64,000 nucleotides of DNA from an uncultured Corynebacterium sp. (lineage in GTDB: Bacteria > Actinomycetota > Actinomycetes > Mycobacteriales > Mycobacteriaceae): assembly GCF_946998835.1 (NCBI RefSeq), contig NZ_CAMQAZ010000007.1:37542-101541 (forward strand), written 5' to 3'. Each line of letters opens with the position of its first letter. Position 1 is the first letter of the stretch. The position numbers and the translations under genes are program-made. The notes under the pieces were generated by a model. The model saw only the letters and a program-made list of their open reading frames with translations. It ran no database searches and was not told the DNA's origin. Of this stretch, positions 34,850-44,448 are shown in pieces.

Positions 34850-37267
34850 ATGAGCACCGCATTTCAGTTCAATTTGCAGAACATTTCTGCAGGCTTGCCG
34901 TTCGCGTCGCAGCTTTCCTCGCTTGCCGACGCCGTGCGCGACCACGACGTGGTAGTCCAGGCTCCACCGGGCACTGGCAAGACCACGCTGGTGCCACCCG
35001 CGGTGGCCAACGCCTTGGGCGGCCGCATTGTGGTCACGGCCCCTCGGCGCGTGGCGGTGCGTTCGGCAGCGCGGCGGTTGGCGCAGCTGTCGAGTACGAA
35101 GCTGGGTGAGGAAGTCGGCTACTCGGTGCGCGGCGACTCCCGCACCTCCCGCGCCACCCGCGTGGAGTTCGTCACTCCCGGAGTGCTACTGCGTCGCCTA
35201 CTGCGCGATGGCGACGTGGACGCCAGCGCGGTGGTCATCGATGAGGTGCACGAGCGCGGCTTGGACACCGATCTGGTGCTGGCGATGGTGCGCGACCTAC
35301 GGGATATTCGCGATGACCTGCGCCTGGTCGCGATGTCGGCGACGGTGGACGCGCCGAAGTTCGCAACTCTCCTCGGCGGCTCTACCCCGGCTCCCATCGT
35401 GGCGGCGGAGGCGGAGATCTTCCCGTTGGACATCCGCTACGCGCCCTTCCCGCGGCGGCTGGATGCTCGCGGTGTCACCGATGAGTTCCTGAAGCACGTG
35501 GCAACGCAGGCCAGCGCACTGATGGAAGAGGCCGCCGGTGATGTGCTGGTTTTCCTCCCCGGTATCCGCGAGGTGGAGCGCTGCGCAGCCTACATTGCGG
35601 ACTCCTCGGACGCGACGGTGCTGACTCTGCACGGCCAGCAGAGTTCCGAGGAGCAGGACCGCGTGTTCCGTCGGCAAGCGGGCGGTAGGCGCGTGATTGT
35701 GTCCACTGCGATTGCAGAATCATCCGTGACCGTGCCCGGCGTGCGCGCCGTCGTCGACACCTGCCTCGCGCGCGGACCGCGACTCGACATCGCGCGCGGT
35801 TTCTCCGGGCTGGTCACCAGCTCGTGCGCGCAGTCCTCGGCGAACCAACGCGCGGGCCGTGCGGGACGTGAGGGCCCGGGCATCGTGGTGCGCTGCGTTT
35901 CCCAGTCCGAGTTCGCATCGTTGCCCGCCTGGCCCGCACCGGAGATTGAAGTCGCCGACCTTACCCAAGCGCTCCTCGATGCCGCCGCGTGGGGCACGCC
36001 GGGGATGCAGGGGCTGAAGCTTCTCGACGCCCCACCACCCCACCACGCGGAGGCCGCAACCCGAATTCTCGCTGGTCTGGGCGCTGTTGATGAGACCGGT
36101 GACATCACGGAGCTCGGCCGCACCCTGGCCACCCTGCCGGTGCATCCGCGCATGGGTCGCGCACTGCTGACCGCCACGGCCATGATGCCGGAGCACGCCG
36201 GCGAGGTTGCACGCGCGGTGGAGAAACTCACCGATGCCCGCGGTCTGGCCAAGCAGGTGCGCCGCATTGAGCTCGAAACTGAAGCACCCGCCAACCTGCT
36301 GCCCTCGGATATCCCCGCGCTGGTCACCACCCTTGCCTGGCCGGATTTCATCGGGCGACGCCGCAGCGCAAACTCCGACGAATACCTCTTCACAGGTGGC
36401 ACCGCGGCCGAACTCGCCCGCGGCTCCAACCTGCACGGCCACGAGTGGATTGCGGCCGCCGACATCTCGCTACTCTCCCACGGCCGAGCGCTCATCCGCG
36501 CAGGCGAGGCGATTGACCTGGAAATCGCCATGCTCGCCGCCGGCCACCTCGCCCGCACGGAAACCACGGCGCGCGTCGAACAGGGTCGCGTTCGCGCCCG
36601 CGAGCGCGACCTGCTCGGCGCCATCGAACTATCCTCCCGCCAGGTCTCCCCGACGCCCGAGCAATGCATCGCCGCCAACTCCGCCTGGCTTACCGACGCG
36701 CTTGCCGACGCCACCCCCAACCTCGACCGCGACACCGAACAGCTCCGCCGCCGCATGGCTTTTCTCCACACTCATCGCGGTGATCCGTGGCCGGATGTCT
36801 CCCCCGCAGGGCTGGCGGCTCAAGCCGAGCTCCTCTTCGCCGGCGAACTGGATTGTCCGACCCCACCCAAGCTAGATGCCGAGCACCTACGTCGCCTACT
36901 GCCCTGGCCAGAGGCCACGGACTTCGACCGCCTGGTACCTGAGCGCATCGAGGTCCCCTCCGGTTCGAAGATTCGCCTGGAGTACCCGGAGGACCCCACC
37001 GATCCGGAGGCACAGATTGTGTTGGCGGTGAAGCTGCAGGAGTGCTTTGGCCTGGCGGAGACCCCGCAGGTATTGGAAAAGCCGGTGACAATGCATTTGC
37101 TGTCACCGGCTCAGCGACCGCTCGCGGTCACTGGAGACTTGGAAAGTTTTTGGAATGGGGCCTACGCACAGGTCCGCTCCGAGATGCGGGGCCGTTACCC
37201 CAAGCACCCATGGCCCGAGAACCCGTGGGAGGAGCAGGCTACTGCGAGAACGAAGCGCCGTCGTTAA
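34850..37267 (+). CDS. hrpB: ATP-dependent RNA helicase HrpB
   Basis: An 805-residue DEAH-type superfamily 2 helicase. Walker A APPGTGKTT is at about 38-46, DEVHERGLDTDL at about 131, SATVD at about 165, then the helicase C domain with STAIAESSVTVPGV and QRAGRAGREGPG (motif VI). HA2 and HrpB C-terminal domains follow. HrpB is non-essential in most bacteria and its RNA target is largely unknown. ATG 34850 lies 43 bp from the divergent CDF start, so the promoters overlap. Its last 29 bp overlap the end of the GT87 gene on the other strand. Confidence 0.92.
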   Translation: MSTAFQFNLQNISAGLPFASQLSSLADAVRDHDVVVQAPPGTGKTTLVPPAVANALGGRIVVTAPRRVAVRSAARRLAQLSSTKLGEEVGYSVRGDSRTSRATRVEFVTPGVLLRRLLRDGDVDASAVVIDEVHERGLDTDLVLAMVRDLRDIRDDLRLVAMSATVDAPKFATLLGGSTPAPIVAAEAEIFPLDIRYAPFPRRLDARGVTDEFLKHVATQASALMEEAAGDVLVFLPGIREVERCAAYIADSSDATVLTLHGQQSSEEQDRVFRRQAGGRRVIVSTAIAESSVTVPGVRAVVDTCLARGPRLDIARGFSGLVTSSCAQSSANQRAGRAGREGPGIVVRCVSQSEFASLPAWPAPEIEVADLTQALLDAAAWGTPGMQGLKLLDAPPPHHAEAATRILAGLGAVDETGDITELGRTLATLPVHPRMGRALLTATAMMPEHAGEVARAVEKLTDARGLAKQVRRIELETEAPANLLPSDIPALVTTLAWPDFIGRRRSANSDEYLFTGGTAAELARGSNLHGHEWIAAADISLLSHGRALIRAGEAIDLEIAMLAAGHLARTETTARVEQGRVRARERDLLGAIELSSRQVSPTPEQCIAANSAWLTDALADATPNLDRDTEQLRRRMAFLHTHRGDPWPDVSPAGLAAQAELLFAGELDCPTPPKLDAEHLRRLLPWPEATDFDRLVPERIEVPSGSKIRLEYPEDPTDPEAQIVLAVKLQECFGLAETPQVLEKPVTMHLLSPAQRPLAVTGDLESFWNGAYAQVRSEMRGRYPKHPWPENPWEEQATARTKRRR

Positions 37268-38450
37268 GCCGTACGCGACTGGGGTTGCGCCAGAGGTAGA
37301 TCGCGTAGCCCAGGCAGGTGAAGAAGAGCACGCCGCCCATGATTCCCTGCATGTTGCCGTAGAACCACTGCCCCACGCTCGCGGCGTAACCGAAGTCATT
37401 GCCGACGAAGACCTTGTACGGTGCCCACCAGTTGGCGATCAGGAACAAGACGCCGACAATAATGTGGCCCATCTCACGGACGAAGAGCACCAGCGGCACG
37501 AAGACCATCACGATCGACCAGTGGTGGCTGACCGCGTACGGTCCAGCGAAGCTGACTGCCAGCGCAACGAAACCGAGGGCTGCGACCTCATAGCCATTGC
37601 GGTGGTAGATCCACGCCACGAAAGCGGCGGCGATGGCACCAAAGAGGAAGAAACCGTAAATGCCGACATCGAGCGCGGTGCCCTCCACCCCGGCGCGGGC
37701 GAGCAGACCACTGAACGCCTGGTTGGCCTCATAGGCCGGGGCGCCACCGCGGTTGCCGGCGAAGAACTCATCGGTCCAGAAGTAGATGGACTCTTCAAAG
37801 CGCACGGCGAAACCAATAGCGACGGTCACCAGGAACCAGCAGAAGCTCTTGGCCACGGCCGCGAAGTCACGGCGCATGAGGAACACCAGCGCATATGCCG
37901 CGGGGGTGATCTTAATTCCCGCCGCGATACCCACGCCGAGTCCACGCAGCTTCTTGGGTAAAAAGCCCAGCACATCGGAGACCACCAGCAGCGCGAGGAA
38001 GACGTTGATTTGTCCGAAGAGCACGTTGGCGCGCAGCGGGTCGAGCAGCAACACAACACCGAGCAGGCAGGTGGCCATCAGCTTCGGGCGTTCAGAGCCG
38101 AGGCGAGTGAAAACCATCCACAGCATCGCCCACACCGCTGCCATTGTGGCAAGCGTCCAGATGATCTGCAGGGTCACCGGCCCCGCCCAGGTCAGCGGGT
38201 AAAACAGCAGCGCCGCAAACGGTGGGTAGATGAAGCGGAAACCCGATCTGGTGGGAAACTCTGGGGAGTAGAGATCCTGGTCTCGTCGTAAAGCCCAGCC
38301 GGCGTCTTGGAAGACCTCGAGGTCCATCATGTAGGCAGTTGCCGCAAGATAGATGAAGTCGATGACAACGACCAGCGACACCAGCCCAAATACAATTGCT
38401 AAAATCCGTCGCTGCATGACGGAAAGCGTCGAGAGTCTGTCGATGAGCAT
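37239..38450 (-). CDS. GT87-family (DUF2029) membrane glycosyltransferase
   Basis: A 403-residue membrane protein with about ten hydrophobic segments. After TM1, the external YMMDLEVFQDAGWALRRDQDLY loop with its acidic residues and the following FRFIYPPFAALLFYPL are the hallmark of GT-C enzymes of family 87. These use polyprenyl-phosphate sugars such as decaprenyl-phosphomannose outside the membrane. In Corynebacteriales they act in lipomannan, arabinogalactan or PIM assembly. Which one this is cannot be told. Tail-to-tail overlap of 29 bp with hrpB. Confidence 0.8.
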   Translation of the reverse strand: MLIDRLSTLSVMQRRILAIVFGLVSLVVVIDFIYLAATAYMMDLEVFQDAGWALRRDQDLYSPEFPTRSGFRFIYPPFAALLFYPLTWAGPVTLQIIWTLATMAAVWAMLWMVFTRLGSERPKLMATCLLGVVLLLDPLRANVLFGQINVFLALLVVSDVLGFLPKKLRGLGVGIAAGIKITPAAYALVFLMRRDFAAVAKSFCWFLVTVAIGFAVRFEESIYFWTDEFFAGNRGGAPAYEANQAFSGLLARAGVEGTALDVGIYGFFLFGAIAAAFVAWIYHRNGYEVAALGFVALAVSFAGPYAVSHHWSIVMVFVPLVLFVREMGHIIVGVLFLIANWWAPYKVFVGNDFGYAASVGQWFYGNMQGIMGGVLFFTCLGYAIYLWRNPSRVRLNDGASFSQ

Positions 38451-38507
38451 GATTCGACACTACCGCACTGTTCTTCCTACTCAGGCCTTAGAGTGGGAGG
38501 TATGTTC

Positions 38508-39224
38508 GTGGAAAACTATCGCATGGTCCGCTCCGAGATCGACGACGCTTGCCGACGAGCCGGGCGCCAGCCCTCCGAGGTTCGTCTGCTGCCCGTCAGC
38601 AAGACTGTGCCTGTCGACGCCTTGGTGGAATCCTGGCCGGAGCTCGCGGCAGCCGGTTGCGCTGACCTGGCGGAAAACCGCGTCCAGGAAGCGGTGGCCA
38701 AGGCGGAGGCATTCCGGGAGGCCTTCGGCGAAAAGGCACCGCATATGGCCATCATTGGTCCGCTGCAAACAAATAAGGCCGGCCACTTGGTCAGCTGTGC
38801 CGATGAGTTTCAGGCTCTGGATCGCCCGAAGGTGGCCGGGGCGCTGCAGCGTCGCTTGGCTGATGCCGAGCGCACACTTGATGTGTTGATTCAGGTCAAT
38901 GTCTCCCGCGAGCCGCAGAAGTCGGGGCTGGCGCCGAGCCACGCGGCGGAGTTTGTCCGCATGTTCGGCCCCGATGGCGATTACCCGAACCTGCGCCTGC
39001 GCGGGTTTATGACCATCGCGGCCCAGAATGATCCGAATGTGCGCGAGACCTTCGCGGAGCTGCGGGAGCTGCGGGACAGTCTGCTCGGTGATGTGCCGGA
39101 GGGTGTCAGCCTCGACGAACTGTCAATGGGTATGTCCGGCGACTACCGCGAAGCCATCGCCGAGGGAGCGACCACCGTGCGTGTGGGACGCGCTATCTTC
39201 GGGGAACGCGTGTATCGCAAATAG
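38508..39224 (+). CDS. YggS/PLPBP family PLP homeostasis protein
   Basis: About 238 residues. A single alanine-racemase-like barrel without the second domain; the PLP-binding Lys is in LLPVSKTV (about residue 33), and the Ser-Met-Gly-Met-Ser phosphate loop is LSMGMSGDY (about 207). These monomeric proteins buffer pyridoxal phosphate and affect amino acid pools. GTG 38508 is favoured because GGGAGG ends seven bases before it; the ATG at 38502 is too close to that site, and ATG 38523 is a further option. In actinobacteria the gene often sits near ftsZ, but not here. Confidence 0.88.
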   Translation: MENYRMVRSEIDDACRRAGRQPSEVRLLPVSKTVPVDALVESWPELAAAGCADLAENRVQEAVAKAEAFREAFGEKAPHMAIIGPLQTNKAGHLVSCADEFQALDRPKVAGALQRRLADAERTLDVLIQVNVSREPQKSGLAPSHAAEFVRMFGPDGDYPNLRLRGFMTIAAQNDPNVRETFAELRELRDSLLGDVPEGVSLDELSMGMSGDYREAIAEGATTVRVGRAIFGERVYRK

Positions 39225-39254
39225 AGGCCGCGAAATAGAGGTAATCTCAGTGCC

Positions 39255-39641
39255 ATGAGTTCTGATGTCTCCCCGTGCTCCCGTCGTCGTTTCCTCCTGG
39301 GAACTGCCGCCACTGCAGCTGGCGCACTCGTAGCCGCTTGTGCACCAAAGTCTGCGGTGGAGAAGGTTGACGCTGCCGACATTCCGGTTGGCGGCGGTGT
39401 GGTTATCGGCGATTACGTCGTCACGCAGCCAGAGGAAGGAAAGTTCGCCGCTTTCTCCACTGCATGCCCGCACCAGAACGGTCGTATTTCTGAGGTCAGC
39501 AATGGTGTGATGATTTGCCCGAACCACAACTCCCACTTTGACATCGCTACTGGTCAGGTTGTTTCTGGCCCGTCGCGTAAGCCCGCTGGTCAGGCTCCGC
39601 TATCGGCCAACGGCACTGAGCTGATTGTGGGTCAGAAGTAG
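39255..39641 (+). CDS. Rieske [2Fe-2S] lipoprotein with a Tat-type signal
   Basis: A 128-residue small exported iron-sulfur protein. The N-terminal SRRRFLLG with a hydrophobic core and the cleavage site LVAAC marks it as a twin-arginine-exported lipoprotein. Both Rieske boxes are present: CPHQNGRI (about residue 75) and CPNHNSHFD (about 92). It is similar in layout to small actinobacterial Rieske proteins of unknown partner. The 2Fe-2S cluster would sit outside the membrane. Thirty base pairs after the YggS gene in the same direction. Confidence 0.88.
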   Translation: MSSDVSPCSRRRFLLGTAATAAGALVAACAPKSAVEKVDAADIPVGGGVVIGDYVVTQPEEGKFAAFSTACPHQNGRISEVSNGVMICPNHNSHFDIATGQVVSGPSRKPAGQAPLSANGTELIVGQK

Positions 39642-39655
39642 GCTCCGGAAGCAGA

Positions 39656-40870
39656 TTAGTAATCGGTGGAGTCAAGGCCTAAAAGGTCTGCGCCTGCCGG
39701 TGCCAGCTGAAATCGCAACGGGCGGCGGCTCGTCGGCGTTGCCAACCCTTTCGCCTCTAATTCGGCGAGATACTTTCGCGCTGTCCGCTTTTCCTTGCCG
39801 ATGGTGTCGGCGACGTGTTCGAGCTTGATCCCATAATCGGGTCCGAACAGCCGAACCTGTGCCAGGACAAACAACGTGCCAATTTCGTTGTCTGTCAGTG
39901 CCACAGACAGTGCCTGCTCGGGCGACTTGGTTAGCTCCGCTATCCGCCGTTCAAGCCTCTCGCACTGGTGGGACTTAATTTGCAGCTCTTCCAGTAGATA
40001 CTGCTGTGCATTCAGAATGACATCAGCCATCACCTCGACGAAGAACGTGACTTCGCCCCGGTTCATCGGGTCTTCCGTAGTGGTAAAAGCCTTGTAGTAC
40101 TTCGCTTTATCCTCAGCGAGTTGGCGAGAAATAGTCAGCGCTGTGGCGGTTGAGAGTGTCTCCCGCAATGCCACTGACAGTAGGAAACGTCCCATCCGGC
40201 CGTTGCCGTCATAAAACGGGTGAACGAATTCGAACATGAAATGGCTTGCCAAGAGTCGGATGAGCCGATTGTCCTCTGAGGAAGTCATCGTTTCCAGGAA
40301 CTCATTGAGAAGTTGGTGAATGGCCGCTTCGCTCTCAACACCGCGGTGAACCTGTCGCTGCCCATCGGTAATCGTGACCGTTGATGCTCTGAAGAGTTCA
40401 CCGTCTAACTCATCCTCGGCGGCAATTTCATCGCCGAGAAGTTGATCGTACTGCTGACGGATTCCTGTGAGCGTTGTCGGAAACTCAATCCGCTCATCAT
40501 TGGCCAGCCGGAAATAGAGCTGGCTGAACTCATGGAACCGCTTGTGCTGGGTTCCGGAAGTGTTGTCCAACGCTTCGGCGACTTCTCGACGTGTGGAGTG
40601 AATCCCCTCAATTTCATTGGTGGCTACTACCTCGGCCAGGAGAAGATTGAAGAGATAGTGAGTCCGCGCGGCACCCGGCAGGCGATTCCACAACTGTGAA
40701 ATCCGCAGCTCCAGAGACAGAATCTTTTCAACCTTGGCTGCGATATCGCTTGTAATGCAGCAAAAGAGCGGCCACTGCCCCAGCGGAAAGTTCCACTGAA
40801 TCGTCGACGGGGAGTCTTTGCGTGACTGGTATTCGCTCTCCACTGCCTGCTCCGCTTCATTCGCAGACAT
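39656..40870 (-). CDS. Fic-domain AMP transferase family protein with C-terminal winged helix
   Basis: A 404-residue protein. The Fic core motif HPFYDGNGRMGR (about residue 200) is complete, with catalytic His and the phosphate-binding DGNGR. An N-terminal helix TNEIEGIHSTRREV (about 95) fits the (S/T)xxxE(G/N) inhibitory motif of class II Fic proteins, so activity is probably autoinhibited. Residues about 320-404 hold a winged-helix DNA-binding domain (GIKLEHVADTIGKEKRTARKYLAELEAKGLA). Fic enzymes usually AMPylate proteins such as gyrase or themselves. Start at 40870 follows GAGGA by eight bases. The large palindrome upstream may be its own operator. Confidence 0.88.
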   Translation of the reverse strand: MSANEAEQAVESEYQSRKDSPSTIQWNFPLGQWPLFCCITSDIAAKVEKILSLELRISQLWNRLPGAARTHYLFNLLLAEVVATNEIEGIHSTRREVAEALDNTSGTQHKRFHEFSQLYFRLANDERIEFPTTLTGIRQQYDQLLGDEIAAEDELDGELFRASTVTITDGQRQVHRGVESEAAIHQLLNEFLETMTSSEDNRLIRLLASHFMFEFVHPFYDGNGRMGRFLLSVALRETLSTATALTISRQLAEDKAKYYKAFTTTEDPMNRGEVTFFVEVMADVILNAQQYLLEELQIKSHQCERLERRIAELTKSPEQALSVALTDNEIGTLFVLAQVRLFGPDYGIKLEHVADTIGKEKRTARKYLAELEAKGLATPTSRRPLRFQLAPAGADLLGLDSTDY

Positions 40871-40930
40871 GTGGAAGATCCTCTTAAGCGGATAGTGCTT
40901 CACGACGAGTCTCCCCCCTCTTTCCAATGC

Positions 40931-41012
40931 TTTTTACATGATGCTTTCTACATATAGTGCCCTAAAAACTAAACCTTAATGTAAAAAACAGCGATTTTTT
41001 ACATTAAGGTTT
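40931..41012. promoter_or_regulatory. Palindrome and repeated half-sites upstream of the Fic gene
   Basis: A perfect 18-bp inverted repeat surrounds a 6-base centre: left arm 40971-40988 (AAACCTTAATG plus A-rich end), right arm 40995-41012. Closer to the gene, two more half-sites of the form TTTxTACAT occur at 40931-40939 and 40945-40953. The stem is almost all A/T, unlike an intrinsic terminator. The layout fits an operator for the winged-helix Fic protein; that is inference. Confidence 0.5.
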
Positions 41013-41054
41013 CTTTTCGTGGTGTCTAAATGCACTTCGCTGCCGGTTGTGCCC

Positions 41055-42263
41055 CTACCGTCGCGGCTTCAACCCCGCCACGGCACATGCACCAGCGATG
41101 AAGGACAGCACCACCAGCCACGGAATCAGCCCTGCCCACTCGAAGTGGCTGAACACCATGCCGGAGACCCAACCGACAATGGACGAGCCCGCGTAGTAGC
41201 TGAACAGGTACATCGATGACGCCTCGGCGCGGTCGCGCTGCGCCACCAGCCCCACGCCGGACGAGGACAGCGAGTGCGCCACGAAGAACGAGGCCGTGAA
41301 AATCAGCACGCCCACAATCAGTGCGGGCAGCCACGGCAGCAGCGCCAGCCCCAGGCCCACGCACGCGGCCAGAGTCGCAATGGCAATGAGGCGACGGCGA
41401 CTCACCGTCTTCGCCCACACACCCGCGCGTGCCGACGACCACGTACCCGACAGATAGAGAATAAATACGAACCCTGCCAGCGCCGGGGAGAGCCCAAACT
41501 TATCGCCCAGTCGGAAACCCAGGTAGTTGTACAGGGAGACAAACGAGCCCATGAACAGGAACGCCAGGGCACACAGCGCGAGGATGCGCGGGTCGCGCAA
41601 GTGCCGCGCAATGGCCTGCCCCTCCCCGGCAAATGACAGTTTCTTCGGCGTAAACCTGCGCTGCTGCGGCAGGAAGTACCAGGTCAGAATGGCGAAAACA
41701 AACGCAACCGTCGCCGAGACCGCAATCGCCACCCGCCAGGAGGCGAACTCCAACACAATGGACGGAATAATACGGCCGAGCAGACCACCGACCGTAGTAC
41801 CCGAGATATACAGCCCCATCACGCGGCTGACATGGTCGGCGTGGACTTCCTCACTGACATAAGCCATAGCCACGGCGGGAACACCGGCAATGACAATGCC
41901 CTGCAGCAGGCGCAGCGCAATCATCGAACCGATGCCCGGCGCGATGGACACCACGAGCCCCAGTAGCGTTGCCACAAATGCACTGATGACAATCACACGT
42001 CTGCGTCCAAAGCGTTCGGACAATATGGATACCGGGATAATCGCACAGGCCAGACCACCTGTGGTGGCGGATACCGTCAGTGCGGCGGTGGCGGGGTCGA
42101 CCGATAGCTCGTCGGAAAGCGTGGGCAGTAGCGCCTGCGTTGCGTAGAGCGCTTGGAACGATGCCAAGCCGGCGAAAAGCACAGCGATAAGCGCGCGGCG
42201 GAATCCGGGATCTTCTGGCCGTAGTCCTTCGATCTGTTCGGGGTTTTCGTTAGCGCTAGTCAC
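41055..42263 (-). CDS. MFS transporter (YnfM-like)
   Basis: A 402-residue major facilitator with 12 membrane segments. The N-terminal LFAGLASFQALYATQALLPTL and the loop 2-3 motif SERFGRRRVIVISA are typical of the YnfM group of exporters. Substrate is unknown. I chose GTG 42263, preceded by AGGAC at three to four bases, because the long upstream extension (to 42425) is basic, lacks family pattern and overlaps the divergent gene at 42370. Confidence 0.85.
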   Translation of the reverse strand: MTSANENPEQIEGLRPEDPGFRRALIAVLFAGLASFQALYATQALLPTLSDELSVDPATAALTVSATTGGLACAIIPVSILSERFGRRRVIVISAFVATLLGLVVSIAPGIGSMIALRLLQGIVIAGVPAVAMAYVSEEVHADHVSRVMGLYISGTTVGGLLGRIIPSIVLEFASWRVAIAVSATVAFVFAILTWYFLPQQRRFTPKKLSFAGEGQAIARHLRDPRILALCALAFLFMGSFVSLYNYLGFRLGDKFGLSPALAGFVFILYLSGTWSSARAGVWAKTVSRRRLIAIATLAACVGLGLALLPWLPALIVGVLIFTASFFVAHSLSSSGVGLVAQRDRAEASSMYLFSYYAGSSIVGWVSGMVFSHFEWAGLIPWLVVLSFIAGACAVAGLKPRR

Positions 42264-42369
42264 TTGTCCTACGTTAGACCCCTTGTCAGGCCCTTCGCTG
42301 GATACCCGGATCTGAAAAACCTTTTTAATTCGCGCGCGGTATCGCGTTCGTTTTATTAGTTTCGTAGGC

Positions 42370-43587
42370 ATGACTACTTCTTCCGCACAGCCGCAAAGTC
42401 GCAACCACGACCGCGAGTACGACATCGTCGTCTACGGTGCCACGGGTTTCGTGGGCCGCTTGATTGTGGATTTTCTGGCTAAACACGCTGGTCAGACGAA
42501 GGTAGCGCTCGCGGGCAGGAACGCTCAGAAGCTTGCCGACGTCGCGGAGAACGCAGGCGTATCGGACTGGCCGGTCATCGTTGCGGATGCCACCGACCAG
42601 CAGGCGGTAGCAAAGCTTGCGGCAAGTACAAAGGTGGTGCTGACCGTTGTTGGACCGTACGCGAAGTACGGGACCACCCTGGTGGCCGAGTGCGCCAAGG
42701 CCGGCACCCACTATGTCGATCTGTGTGGCGAGGTGCTGTTCGTCCACGACTCCATCGCGAATAATCACCAGGTAGCGCAGCAGACTGGGGCGAAGATTGT
42801 CCACTCCTGTGGCTTCGACTCAATTCCCTCCGATGTTGCTGTCCGGGAGCTCCACGAGGCGGCCCACACCAAGCTCGGTGAGACGACGTTGCTGTTCAAG
42901 CACGTCAACGGTGGTCTCTCTGGTGGCACTATCGATTCGGTCCGCATCCAGCTTGCACAGGCCAAGAATGACCCCAAGCTGCGTCGCATCATCGCCGATC
43001 AGTACGCACTGGCCGAGCCGGGCCCCGACCAGGGTAAGTTCGGCGTCGATCTGCGCCCGGCGCGCTTCCGCCGCCACTGGCGAGCACCCTTCTTCATGTC
43101 GCCTTTCAACACCCGCGTTGTTCAGCGCTCGGCAATGCTGGCGGATTACGGCGATTCCTTCCGCTACCGCGAACTGCTCAATGTCGGCCGTGGTCCGAAA
43201 GCTTTCGTGCGCGCAAATGTTTTCGCGGCTGTCTCACGGTTGGCGCTGGCGGCGATGGCATTTGGCCCGACGGCCAAGCTCATTGATAAGAAGCTGCCGA
43301 AGCCGGGCGAGGGCCCGAGCGCTGAAGCACGCGCCGAGGGCCGCTTCACCATAGAGGCCTACACCGTCGACACCTCTGGCATTCACTGGCGCTCCAGGGT
43401 GTCCCTTGAGGAAGACCCCGGATACGACGGCACCGCCATGATGATTTCCAGCGCCGCCCTCGCGCTCGTTCACGACGATCTGCCGGACACCACCGGCGTG
43501 CTCACTCCTACTGTCGCGCTTGGCGACGCCCTGTCCCGCCGTCTCCGCGCTGGCGGCATGACCATTGAGGCGGTGCAGGCTCGATGA
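42370..43587 (+). CDS. Saccharopine dehydrogenase-like / trans-acting enoyl reductase family protein
   Basis: A 405-residue Rossmann oxidoreductase. The start YDIVVYGATGFVGRLIVDFLA (residues 17-37) and CAKAGTHYVDLCGEVLFVHD (about 105-125) match the mycobacterial group that includes trans-acting enoyl reductases for phenolglycolipid and DIM lipids. The rest is a long mixed domain. In mycobacteria such proteins work on lipid chains made by polyketide synthases. Overlaps the next SDR by 4 bp (ATGA), so the two act together. Divergent from the MFS gene across about 106 bp. Confidence 0.8.
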   Translation: MTTSSAQPQSRNHDREYDIVVYGATGFVGRLIVDFLAKHAGQTKVALAGRNAQKLADVAENAGVSDWPVIVADATDQQAVAKLAASTKVVLTVVGPYAKYGTTLVAECAKAGTHYVDLCGEVLFVHDSIANNHQVAQQTGAKIVHSCGFDSIPSDVAVRELHEAAHTKLGETTLLFKHVNGGLSGGTIDSVRIQLAQAKNDPKLRRIIADQYALAEPGPDQGKFGVDLRPARFRRHWRAPFFMSPFNTRVVQRSAMLADYGDSFRYRELLNVGRGPKAFVRANVFAAVSRLALAAMAFGPTAKLIDKKLPKPGEGPSAEARAEGRFTIEAYTVDTSGIHWRSRVSLEEDPGYDGTAMMISSAALALVHDDLPDTTGVLTPTVALGDALSRRLRAGGMTIEAVQAR

Positions 43588-44435
43588 TTAGTGGCCTGAC
43601 CGGGGCTTTTGCGAATCTCACCCGCGGACCGAAGCTGCCAGCTGTAGGTGGCGGTCGCGCGTTAGTGACCGGCGCTTCCTCCGGTATCGGCTGGGCATGC
43701 GCGGAGGCACTGGTCAGGGTCGGTTTCGAGGTCATTGGCACTTCCCGCAGGGGCGCCGAGGCACCACACCCCGAAGGCGTGGAGATGGTTGCGCTCGACA
43801 TGTCCAGCGCAGACGACATCGCAAGCGTAGTCGCCCACGGGCCTTACGACGTCGTCGTCGCCAACGCCGGCGAGAGTCAGTCGGGCGCTTTCGAGGAGCT
43901 ACCCCGCGAGGCGCTGGAGCGCCTCTTCCAGGTCAATGTTCTGGGACAGGTGGAGCTGTTGCAGCAACTGCTACCTGGCATGCGTGAGGCCGGGCGTGGC
44001 CGAATCGTGCTGATTGGCTCGATGCTCGGCGGGCTGCCGCTGTCCTACCGTTCTTCCTACGTAGCGACCAAGGCCGCTATCCGCGGCTTTGGACTCTCGC
44101 TGCGCGGTGAAGTCGCACAGTTCGGTATCGGCGTGACCGTTGTCGAGCCGGGTGCCATCAACACGGGGATTTCTGCACGGCGGACGACGTATAGCGATGA
44201 AGGTTCTGTCTATGCGAGCGATGTCCACCGCATGCTGACGAAGTTGAATGCCAATGAGGAAGGTGGCATTCCCGCTTCCGAGATTGCGGAGGTAGTGATG
44301 CGCGAGGTTGCTGCCGAGCGACCTTTGGCGCTGGTGGCGCGGGGGTCGTCGGCAAGCGTGGCGGTGCCCTTGATGCGCCGAATCCCGACGCAGGCGATGC
44401 TGACCATCATGCGCCGAGTGCACGGGCTGCGATGA
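43584..44435 (+). CDS. Short-chain dehydrogenase/reductase
   Basis: A 283-residue classical SDR. TGASSGIGWACAEAL (about residue 30), VVANAGES (about 92) and the catalytic Ser-Tyr-Lys in GSMLGG...SSYVATKAAI (about 145-160) are clear. The N-terminus has a 20-residue extension before the Rossmann fold. Translationally coupled to the enoyl reductase-like gene through ATGA. Together they may reduce a keto or enoyl group on a lipid; substrate unknown. Confidence 0.85.
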   Translation: MISGLTGAFANLTRGPKLPAVGGGRALVTGASSGIGWACAEALVRVGFEVIGTSRRGAEAPHPEGVEMVALDMSSADDIASVVAHGPYDVVVANAGESQSGAFEELPREALERLFQVNVLGQVELLQQLLPGMREAGRGRIVLIGSMLGGLPLSYRSSYVATKAAIRGFGLSLRGEVAQFGIGVTVVEPGAINTGISARRTTYSDEGSVYASDVHRMLTKLNANEEGGIPASEIAEVVMREVAAERPLALVARGSSASVAVPLMRRIPTQAMLTIMRRVHGLR

Positions 44436-44448
44436 GTTATTCGGCGTG

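Noticed and set aside
40971..41012. Palindrome read as an intrinsic terminator of the MFS gene
   Set aside because: The stem is almost all A/T and there is no separate T-run after a GC-rich stem; repeated half-sites favour an operator.
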